Below, piece by piece: positions 1-5,404 of a DNA stretch of 15,906 bases. The DNA comes from an uncultured Campylobacter sp. (GTDB taxonomy: Bacteria > Campylobacterota > Campylobacteria > Campylobacterales > Campylobacteraceae), in assembly GCA_947090385.1 (NCBI GenBank), contig CAMUNZ010000027.1, forward strand, positions 1 to 15,906. The letters are read 5' to 3'. The position numbers and the translations under genes were made by a program. Position 1 is the stretch's first letter. Every line of letters begins with the position of its first letter. The notes under the pieces were generated by a model. It saw nothing but the letters and a program-made list of their open reading frames with translations, was not told the DNA's origin and made no database searches.

Positions 1-2
1 AT

Positions 3-62
3 TTTTGGATTAAAAAAAGAAAAAATATTGATAAAGCTAAAAAAGTTTTGTATATAATTTAA
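3..62 (+). CDS. Possible 3' end of an unidentified upstream gene (partial)
   Basis: One frame is open from the window edge to a TAA at 60-62. It would encode about 19 residues, rich in Lys and ending in hydrophobic residues (FWIKKRKN...VLYII). An AAAAGGAG ribosome binding site follows directly and serves the next small ORF, which is the spacing expected inside an operon. At this length and A+T content an open frame can occur by chance. The product cannot be identified. Confidence 0.2.
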   Translation, partial: FWIKKRKNIDKAKKVLYII

Positions 63-74
63 AAGGAGAAAATT

Positions 75-152
75 ATGAGTAAAGAAAGTATTGCTAAAAA
101 AGAGTTAGATAAAGCAGAAATTCGTTTAAAAAATTCAAGAAATGAAATATAA
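75..152 (+). CDS. Very small hypothetical ORF (25 aa), possibly a frameshifted remnant
   Basis: The ORF starts at an ATG 7 nt after AAGGAG (63-68 region), one of the strongest SD sequences in the window. It encodes a charged, probably helical 25-residue peptide beginning MSKESIAKKELDKAEIRL. It stops at TAA 150-152. Just before the stop is an ATAT tract; without one AT pair the frame would continue as KLSEDLIILL to a TAA at 182-184, giving about 35 residues. I do not recognise the product. It could be a real short protein, the 5' end of a decayed gene, or chance. The strong SD is the only real support. Confidence 0.35.
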   Translation: MSKESIAKKELDKAEIRLKNSRNEI

Positions 153-173
153 AACTTAGTGAAGATTTGATAA

Positions 174-187
174 TTTTGCTATAAAAT
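174..187 (+). promoter_or_regulatory. Possible upstream sigma-70 promoter for atpB
   Basis: TTTTGCTATAAAAT fits the Campylobacter extended -10 pattern (TTTTGnTATAAT) closely. It lies about 75 nt before the atpB start and upstream of a second similar element at 217-229. No -35 box is expected in this genus. Confidence 0.45.
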
Positions 188-191
188 AATA

Positions 192-215
192 TTCGTTTCA
201 ATAAAATTTAACGAA
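192..215. other. Small inverted repeat between the two putative atpB promoters
   Basis: TTCGTT (192-197) and AACGAA (210-215) form a perfect 6-bp inverted repeat around 12 nt. It lies between two -10-like elements upstream of atpB. It could be an operator or a weak transcript hairpin, but no long U tract follows, so it is a poor terminator. The regulator, if any, is unknown. Confidence 0.25.
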
Positions 216-216
216 A

Positions 217-229
217 TTTTAGATAAAAT
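217..229 (+). promoter_or_regulatory. Probable atpB promoter (extended -10)
   Basis: TTTTAGATAAAAT is a Campylobacter-type extended -10 element. The same 13-mer occurs on the minus strand at 11559-11571 in front of the lipoprotein gene, and a near copy with a perfect TATAAT lies before mobB. The expected start of transcription near 236 leaves a short leader containing the atpB SD AAGAGG (245-250). Confidence 0.6.
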
Positions 230-259
230 CTCGCCATTTTTTTTAAGAGGTAATTTTAT

Positions 260-955
260 ATGCTTAAAGATACATTTTTATTTGCTGGATTGATTAGCGA
301 CTACAATCATAGCTTTATTTATCTGTTTCATTTGATTTTAGTTGCTGCGATAATATCTTTTATAGCTTATCGTTCTAGCAGATCTATGCAATTAGTCCCA
401 CATGGATTGCAAAATATAGTAGAGGCTTATTTAAATGGTGTTATTAGCATGGGTGTTGATACCATGGGAAATAGAAAATTAGCTTTGAAATACTTGCCAC
501 TTGTAGCTACGATTGGTTTTGTTGTGTTTTTTGCGAATTTCATCGGTATAATTCCAGGTTTTGAATCACCAAGTGCTAGTTTAAATTTAACTTTATCTTT
601 GGCTATTTGCGTTTTTATATATTATAATTTTGAAGGTATCCGTGAGAAAGGTATTATCAAATATTTTGCACATTTTGCCGGACCAAATAAATATCTTGCG
701 CCGCTGATGTTTGTAGTAGAAATTATTTCACATTTGTCAAGAATCATTTCTTTGTCTTTCCGTCTTTTTGGAAATATAAAAGGCGATGATTTATTTTTGA
801 TAGTTATGCTTACTTTGGCTGCTCCTTATGTGATTCCTATCATACCTTTTGCACTTTTGACATTTATGGCTGTTTTGCAAGCATTTATTTTTATGATTTT
901 GACTTATGTTTATTTAGCCGGTGCAGTTGTGGTAGATGAAGCTGACCACAACTGA
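260..955 (+). CDS. atpB: F1Fo ATP synthase subunit a
   Basis: Subunit a of the membrane Fo sector, which forms the proton half-channels against the c-ring. The 231-aa product is a hydrophobic polytopic protein of normal length for the family. It carries the family signature in the fourth core helix, SLSFRLFGN; R168 is the conserved arginine that faces the c-ring carboxylate. Other family features are FANFIGIIPGF (91-101) and a C-terminal helix with Q207 (LQAFIFMILTYVYL). The start at 260 is supported by AAGAGG nine bases upstream. No other ATP synthase genes flank it, which agrees with Campylobacter and relatives where atpB stands apart from the main atp cluster. The 3' end overlaps the next small gene by 20 bp, so the two are probably translationally coupled. 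Confidence 0.97.
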   Translation: MLKDTFLFAGLISDYNHSFIYLFHLILVAAIISFIAYRSSRSMQLVPHGLQNIVEAYLNGVISMGVDTMGNRKLALKYLPLVATIGFVVFFANFIGIIPGFESPSASLNLTLSLAICVFIYYNFEGIREKGIIKYFAHFAGPNKYLAPLMFVVEIISHLSRIISLSFRLFGNIKGDDLFLIVMLTLAAPYVIPIIPFALLTFMAVLQAFIFMILTYVYLAGAVVVDEADHN

Positions 956-1145
956 AATTTTATACTTTTTCTTAGGCGCATCTTGGGCAATTGTCTTTTT
1001 AGGTGCGTTTATTTTTCTTATGTATTTTATTTTCTTACCATTTTATATTTATATTTTTTTTCTTATTCCAGGTTTTATTTTAGTTTTATTTTTTTCTAAT
1101 CTTATAAAAAAGGCAAATTTAACTAAAAATAAAAGTAAAAAGTGA
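936..1145 (+). CDS. Small two-helix membrane protein following atpB
   Basis: A 69-aa protein made almost entirely of two hydrophobic segments (about residues 9-33 and 36-55), with a short polar N-terminus and a Lys/Asn-rich tail that should lie in the cytoplasm. Its ATG lies inside atpB (20-bp overlap, different frame), and no clear SD is visible, so translation probably relies on ribosomes finishing atpB. A putative small membrane protein gene next to atpB also occurs in C. jejuni (Cj1203c, from memory). A role in ATP synthase assembly, like AtpI/AtpZ-type helper proteins, is an inference from position alone. No catalytic motif is visible. Confidence 0.75.
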   Translation: MKLTTTEILYFFLGASWAIVFLGAFIFLMYFIFLPFYIYIFFLIPGFILVLFFSNLIKKANLTKNKSKK

Positions 1146-1151
1146 TAAAAT
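1144..1151 (+). promoter_or_regulatory. Possible gatB promoter (-10 region)
   Basis: GATAAAAT overlaps the stop codon of the small membrane protein gene and lies about 34 nt before the gatB ATG. The preceding sequence (AAAAAGT) is a weaker extended element than at 217-229. gatB also has its own SD (AAGG, 1174-1177). Read-through from atpB is an alternative. Confidence 0.4.
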
Positions 1152-1184
1152 CCGAGCTTTATTTTGATTTTATAAGGTTTTATT

Positions 1185-2609
1185 ATGGAATTTGAGATAG
1201 TTATAGGTTTAGAAGTTCATTGCCAATTAAATACAAAAACAAAAATTTTCTGCTCTTGTCCAACTAGTTTTGGAGAAACACCAAATACGCATATTTGTCC
1301 TACTTGTTTAGCACTTCCTGGTGCTTTACCTGTTTTAAATTTAGAAGCTGTAAAAAAAGCCATTAGCTTTGGAAAAGCGGTGAATGCAACTATAAATAAA
1401 AAAAGCGTTTTTGATAGAAAAAACTATTTTTATCCAGATCTTCCAAAAGCTTATCAAATAAGTCAATTTACTATTCCAATAGTTGAAAATGGAGAATTGT
1501 TTATAAATGTAGATGGGAAAAATAAAAAAATTGGCATCACAAGAGCGCACTTAGAAGAAGACGCAGGTAAAAATAGTCATGAATCTGATAGAAGTTTAGT
1601 TGATTTAAACCGTGCAGGAACGCCACTTTTAGAGATTGTAAGTGAACCAGATATGAGAAATTCTGCTGAAGCTGTTGCTTATCTAAAAAAACTTCATTCG
1701 ATTTTAAGATTTATAAATATAAGCGACGCAAATATGCAAGAAGGAAGTTTTAGATGCGATGTAAATGTATCAATTCGCCCACAAGGTCAAAAAGAGTTTG
1801 GAACAAGAGTTGAAATTAAAAATTTAAACTCGTTTAAATTTATAGAAAAAGCGATTGAATACGAAGTAAACAGGCAAATTGAAGCGTATAATGAAAATAA
1901 ATATGCGTTAGAAGTTATTCAAGAAACTAGACTTTTTGATACAACAAAACTTATAACAAAATCTATGCGAAGTAAAGAAGATAGTGCAGAATATCGCTAT
2001 TTTCCAGATCCCGATCTTTTACCTGTAATTATCCCAGATGATGTAATGAATGAGGCTTTACAAATCTCTGAACTTCCTGATCAAAAAAAATTAAGATATA
2101 TAAAAGAATTTGGACTTAAAGAATACGATGCTGATGTGATAATTTCTACATATGAAAACGCGAAATTTTACGAAGAGCTTGTTAGTTTTGGTTGCGATCC
2201 AAAACTTGCTGCAAATTGGCTAAATATCGAACTAGCAGCTAGACTTAAAAATGGTTTAACGATAGAAAATTCACCAGTTTCAAGCAAAAATTTAAGCGAA
2301 CTTTTGAAATTAATACAAAAAGGCGATCTTTCAAATAAAGCTGCAAAAGAAGTTTTGGATTTTATGATGGGAAGTGATTTAGAAGTTGAAAAAATCGTTG
2401 AAAAGTTAGGGCTTAAACAAGTAAGCGATGACGGAGCGATAGAAAAAATCGCTGAAGCGGTTTTGGCGGCAAATGCGGGTAAAGTGGCTGAGTATAAAGC
2501 GGGCAAAGATAAACTCTTTGGCTTTTTTGTAGGACAGGTGATGAAAGAGGGCAAGGGTGCATTTAACCCCGCAAAGGTAAATGAAATTTTAAAAGCAAAA
2601 CTTGGCTAA
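1185..2609 (+). CDS. gatB: Aspartyl/glutamyl-tRNA(Asn/Gln) amidotransferase subunit B
   Basis: The tRNA-binding and kinase subunit of GatCAB, which converts Glu-tRNA(Gln) (and often Asp-tRNA(Asn)) to the amidated form in bacteria lacking GlnRS. The 474-aa length is normal. The N-terminus IVIGLEVHCQL is the family signature, followed by a zinc-type Cys set (C23, C25, C38, C41). The central catalytic motifs HLEEDAGK, DLNRAGTPLLEIVSEPD and EGSFRCDVNVS are intact. The C-terminal helical and YqeY-like tail domains are complete, ending ILKAKLG. SD AAGG lies 7 nt before the ATG. Oddly, bases 2461-2580 are about 46% G+C by hand count (55/120), against about 29% in three sampled 60-bp blocks upstream. 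Codons such as GTG, CTC, CAG and CCC appear there. This suggests a recombined 3' end next to the inserted R-M cassette. Confidence 0.97.
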   Translation: MEFEIVIGLEVHCQLNTKTKIFCSCPTSFGETPNTHICPTCLALPGALPVLNLEAVKKAISFGKAVNATINKKSVFDRKNYFYPDLPKAYQISQFTIPIVENGELFINVDGKNKKIGITRAHLEEDAGKNSHESDRSLVDLNRAGTPLLEIVSEPDMRNSAEAVAYLKKLHSILRFINISDANMQEGSFRCDVNVSIRPQGQKEFGTRVEIKNLNSFKFIEKAIEYEVNRQIEAYNENKYALEVIQETRLFDTTKLITKSMRSKEDSAEYRYFPDPDLLPVIIPDDVMNEALQISELPDQKKLRYIKEFGLKEYDADVIISTYENAKFYEELVSFGCDPKLAANWLNIELAARLKNGLTIENSPVSSKNLSELLKLIQKGDLSNKAAKEVLDFMMGSDLEVEKIVEKLGLKQVSDDGAIEKIAEAVLAANAGKVAEYKAGKDKLFGFFVGQVMKEGKGAFNPAKVNEILKAKLG

Positions 2610-2611
2610 AT
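2604..2611 (+). repeat. Left copy of an 8-bp direct repeat bounding the R-M cassette
   Basis: GGCTAAAT spans the last Gly codon and stop codon of gatB. The identical 8-mer occurs at 4472-4479, spanning the REase stop and the gpsA start. Three of the eight bases are a TAA stop in both copies, so only five are free matches. Confidence 0.6.
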
Positions 2612-2622
2612 TTGAGGCAAAA

Positions 2623-3705
2623 ATGAGTGAAATTAAGTTTAAAGATACTATTTTACAAGGCGATTGCGTTAGTATTCTTAAAACCTTGCCTGATAAAAGC
2701 GTGGATTTAATCTTTGCCGACCCACCGTATTTTATGCAAACAGAGGGTGAGCTTTTACGCACGAGCGGAGAAAAATTTAGTGGCGTGGAGGATTCGTGGG
2801 ATAAATTTGAGTCCTTAAAGCATTATGACACCTTTTGCAAAGCGTGGCTTAAAGAATGCCAAAGAGTGCTTAAAGATAGTGGTAGCATTTGGGTAATAGG
2901 CTCTTTTCAAAACATTTTTAGGCTAGGTTATATAATGCAAGATTTAGGCTTTTGGATACTCAATGATGTTGTTTGGGCAAAGCCAAATCCCGTGCCAAAT
3001 TTCAAAGGCACAAGGCTTTGTAACGCCCACGAAACGCTGATTTGGTGTGCTAAAAGTAAAAATTCAAAATACACTTTTAATTACAAAACGATGAAATTTC
3101 TAAATGGTGACAAACAAGAAAGAAGCGTGTGGAATATAGGAATTTGCATAGGTAATGAGCGTTTGAAAGATATAAATGGCAAAAAAGTGCATTCTACACA
3201 AAAGCCAGAACTCTTACTTGAAAAGGTGATTTTATCAAGTTCAAAGCAAGGCGACTTGGTACTTGACCCGTTTTTTGGCACAGGTACGACAGGAGCGATT
3301 GCTAAAAAATTTGGACGACATTTTATCGGCATAGAACAAGATGAAAGCTATGTGAAAATCGCAGCAAGTCGTATTCGTCAAGTAAATGTCGTGCTAAATG
3401 ACATAAGCTTAGGCAAACTTGAAACCAAGCCCCCAAGAGTGAGCTTACAAGAGCTTTTAAATGCGGGCTTACTCCAAGAAAGGCAAAAACTTTATGACAA
3501 AAACAAAAAATTCATTTGCACCTTGCTTGATAATGACAAAGTAAGTGATGGAGAAGAAGAGTTAAGCATTCACAAAATGGCAGCAAAGCATTTAAATAAA
3601 AGCAATCATAATGGTTGGCAGTTTTTTTATATCTTTGAAAATTCAAATTTAGTGCCTATTGATTCTTTGCGTTATGAGTATAATAAAAGGATAGAAAATG
3701 CTTAA
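2623..3705 (+). CDS. HinfI/CcrM-family adenine-N6 DNA methyltransferase, predicted GANTC
   Basis: A 360-aa beta-class (N4/N6) methyltransferase of the same length as M.HinfI and CcrM (about 358-360). Motif IV DPPY is at 33-36. It is followed by the CcrM-like stretches VEDSWDKFES (55-64), GSIWVIGSFQNIFR (87-100), NPVPNFKGTR and NAHETLIW. Motif I is DPFFGTGTTG (215-224), just after HSTQKPE. The tail (about 270-360: PPRVSLQELLNAGLL, HKMA, NGWQFFY) matches the C-terminal RAMA-type domain of CcrM/HinfI. GANTC specificity is inferred from that resemblance. The ATG at 2623 has GAGG (2614-2617) five bases upstream. An in-frame TTG at 2602 lies inside gatB and lacks such a site. It lies 13 bp after gatB and overlaps the endonuclease gene by 8 bp. 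It should protect host DNA from its partner. Confidence 0.93.
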   Translation: MSEIKFKDTILQGDCVSILKTLPDKSVDLIFADPPYFMQTEGELLRTSGEKFSGVEDSWDKFESLKHYDTFCKAWLKECQRVLKDSGSIWVIGSFQNIFRLGYIMQDLGFWILNDVVWAKPNPVPNFKGTRLCNAHETLIWCAKSKNSKYTFNYKTMKFLNGDKQERSVWNIGICIGNERLKDINGKKVHSTQKPELLLEKVILSSSKQGDLVLDPFFGTGTTGAIAKKFGRHFIGIEQDESYVKIAASRIRQVNVVLNDISLGKLETKPPRVSLQELLNAGLLQERQKLYDKNKKFICTLLDNDKVSDGEEELSIHKMAAKHLNKSNHNGWQFFYIFENSNLVPIDSLRYEYNKRIENA

Positions 3706-4477
3706 TGAATTAGAAAAAATTGTTTTAAATTCAATTGATACCATTATCAAAAACACAACAAGCGATAAAAAACTCCAAAAAATTCATAAAGCACACGAGG
3801 TAGAATTTCATTTTATACCGATTAAATATAGGGTTTTTGGTGGAATTTTACAAAGTATGAATATACAATTTGGAAATTTTATCGAAGAGTTAATGAGACA
3901 ACTTGTAACAAATAGTGGTTATGAAATTTTACAAGAATTTAGTGGAAAAAAGAGCAATAAATTTAAAATTTCGCCTTTTGCTGACGGACTTATTGATAGT
4001 TATATCACAAAGGCTCAAAGTAATATAAATTTTATTTTACCCAAAGAATTTCACTCCCTAAAAAGCTCAATTTTAAAGGATAAAAGCGAAAGCGGTATTA
4101 AAACAGACCACGATATTGACTTGCTTTTTAAAGACAAGAACGAACAAATTTATTATGTGGAGATTAAATACAATGACGACCACGATACCGATAAATTCAT
4201 AGCACTTAACCGCAAGATAATAAAAACTTATGCATATTTGGTGCGTGAATTTGGCGTGGATATTAAGCCTATTTTGTTTTATTTTAATAACAAAAAAATG
4301 AAAGGCAATATCTACTTGCCCGAAGATGAGTGTATTTATCGTGGCGAACGCTTTTTTAAAGAGTTTTTAAAATTTGATTATGGTAAATTGCAAAATATCT
4401 TTGAAAATTTTGCCGAGTCAAGCGAAAATGTCGCTCAATTTAATAAACTTTACCAAGATATAATGAAACGAGGCTAA
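3698..4477 (+). CDS. Type II restriction endonuclease, PD-(D/E)XK fold, HinfI-like partner
   Basis: A 259-aa protein encoded directly behind the methyltransferase, with an 8-bp overlap and SD AAGG (3687-3690). A candidate catalytic core is DHDIDLLF (138-144) followed by YVEIKYND (153-160). D141 (or D139), E155 and K157 would be the metal-binding D...ExK triad. The rest is charged and largely helical, with no signal peptide or helicase or ATPase motif, so it is a simple orthodox type II enzyme. The length is close to R.HinfI (about 262). Cleavage at GANTC is inferred from the methyltransferase, not from direct recognition of this sequence. At least four GANTC sites lie in the cassette itself (2791, 2809, 3661, 4415), so protection would need the methyltransferase. 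The gene ends immediately before the gpsA ATG and supplies its SD-like GAGG. Confidence 0.82.
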   Translation: MLNELEKIVLNSIDTIIKNTTSDKKLQKIHKAHEVEFHFIPIKYRVFGGILQSMNIQFGNFIEELMRQLVTNSGYEILQEFSGKKSNKFKISPFADGLIDSYITKAQSNINFILPKEFHSLKSSILKDKSESGIKTDHDIDLLFKDKNEQIYYVEIKYNDDHDTDKFIALNRKIIKTYAYLVREFGVDIKPILFYFNNKKMKGNIYLPEDECIYRGERFFKEFLKFDYGKLQNIFENFAESSENVAQFNKLYQDIMKRG

Positions 4478-4479
4478 AT
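4472..4479 (+). repeat. Right copy of the 8-bp direct repeat bounding the R-M cassette
   Basis: GGCTAAAT covers the last Gly codon and stop of the endonuclease gene and the first two bases of the gpsA ATG. It is identical to 2604-2611. Confidence 0.6.
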
Positions 4480-5368
4480 GAACGTAGCAGTTATCGGAGC
4501 AGGAAAATGGGGACAGGCGCTTTATCATGCGTTTAGTATAAAAAATGATTGTGTTATAACTTCAAGAACGAAAAGAAATTTGCCAAATTTTGTTGATTTA
4601 AAAACTGCTTTGGATTGTGATTTATTGGTTTTTACGATAGCCACGCAAGCTATAAATCTATGGCTAAAAGAAAATTTTATATATAAAAATCAAAAAATTT
4701 TAGTTGCATCAAAAGGCATTGAGGCAAATAGTGGAAAATTTCTAGATGAAATTTTTGAAAGTTATGCGCAAAAGTCAAATTTATCTTACCTTTCTGGTCC
4801 ATCTTTTGCCACAGAAGTGATGCAGAATTTACCTTGCGCTGTTGTGGTAAATTCTTTTAATATCAACTTAGCTAATTTTATTTGCGGACTTTTTCCTGAT
4901 TTTATAAAAGCTTATCCTAGCGACGATGTAAAAGGTGCCGAAATTTGTGGTGCTTATAAAAATGTTTTAGCTATAGCTTGTGGAATTAGTGATGGACTTG
5001 AACTTGGCAATAATGCAAGAGCTAGTTTGATGGCTAGAGGACTTGTCGAAATGCAAAGATTTGGTAAATTTTTTGGCGCAAAAGACGATAGTTTTTTGGG
5101 GCTTAGCGGGGCTGGAGATCTGTTTTTGACGGCTTCAAGTTCGTTATCTAGAAATTATCGAGTAGGGCAGGGCATAGCAAAAGGTAAGAAGATAGATTTG
5201 ATCTTACAAGAATTAGGCGAAGTCGCAGAAGGAATTTTAACATCAAAAGCTATCGTAAAAATCGCTACCAAAAATAAAATTTACACTCCAATTGCTACTC
5301 AAGTTGAACTTTTGATAAACGGAAAAGATCCAAAATTAAGCATGAAAGATTTGCTTAAAAAAGTTTAA
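4478..5368 (+). CDS. gpsA: Glycerol-3-phosphate dehydrogenase [NAD(P)+]
   Basis: A cytoplasmic enzyme that reduces dihydroxyacetone phosphate to sn-glycerol 3-phosphate, the backbone for phospholipid synthesis. At 296 aa it is slightly shorter than E. coli GpsA (about 339) and typical for epsilonproteobacteria. An N-terminal Rossmann fold starts with GAGKWG (7-12). ASKG (77-80) and LSGPSFA (105-111) are substrate-loop signatures. GAYKNVLAIACG contains K161, the expected catalytic lysine, and is followed by GNNARASLMARG and LSGAGDLFLT. All motifs are intact. The ATG abuts the endonuclease stop with no gap. In C. jejuni gpsA directly follows gatB (recalled as Cj1196c and Cj1197c), so its transcription here probably has to cross the R-M genes. 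Confidence 0.97.
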   Translation: MNVAVIGAGKWGQALYHAFSIKNDCVITSRTKRNLPNFVDLKTALDCDLLVFTIATQAINLWLKENFIYKNQKILVASKGIEANSGKFLDEIFESYAQKSNLSYLSGPSFATEVMQNLPCAVVVNSFNINLANFICGLFPDFIKAYPSDDVKGAEICGAYKNVLAIACGISDGLELGNNARASLMARGLVEMQRFGKFFGAKDDSFLGLSGAGDLFLTASSSLSRNYRVGQGIAKGKKIDLILQELGEVAEGILTSKAIVKIATKNKIYTPIATQVELLINGKDPKLSMKDLLKKV

Positions 5369-5403
5369 AAATTTTCTAGCCCAAAAAAGGACTAGAAAAT
5401 TTT
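5368..5403. terminator. Bidirectional intrinsic terminator between gpsA and haoA
   Basis: A long hairpin has arms 5368-5382 and 5389-5403, with one C/A mismatch and an A6 loop. The core is TTTTCTAG paired with CTAGAAAA. A-runs on the left and T-runs on the right give a U tract in both directions. It starts at the last base of the gpsA stop codon and ends 1 bp before the haoA stop, so it serves both convergent operons. Confidence 0.85.
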
Positions 5404-5404
5404 A

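Larger units (their letters stand above)
2604..4479 (+). other. Inserted HinfI-like R-M cassette between gatB and gpsA
   Basis: A two-gene block (methyltransferase then endonuclease) with its ends at the 8-bp direct repeats 2604-2611 and 4472-4479. Deleting one repeat plus the intervening DNA (1868 bp) would leave gatB stop and gpsA start as TAAATG. No transposase, integrase or controller (C) gene is present. The methyltransferase half is richer in G+C than its surroundings (26/60 in 3001-3060), while the endonuclease half is near background (18/60 in 3781-3840). This is inferred to be a mobile or recombining islet captured inside a housekeeping operon. Confidence 0.6.

Noticed and set aside
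2168..2554. A 128-codon minus-strand open frame opposite gatB
   Set aside because: It is antisense to a fully conserved gatB frame, Ser/Phe-rich as expected from the complement of Lys/Glu codons, and has no SD or family likeness.
2602..2622. TTG start for the methyltransferase, adding seven residues
   Set aside because: The ATG at 2623 has GAGG at the right distance and gives the family's usual length; the TTG overlaps gatB and has no SD.
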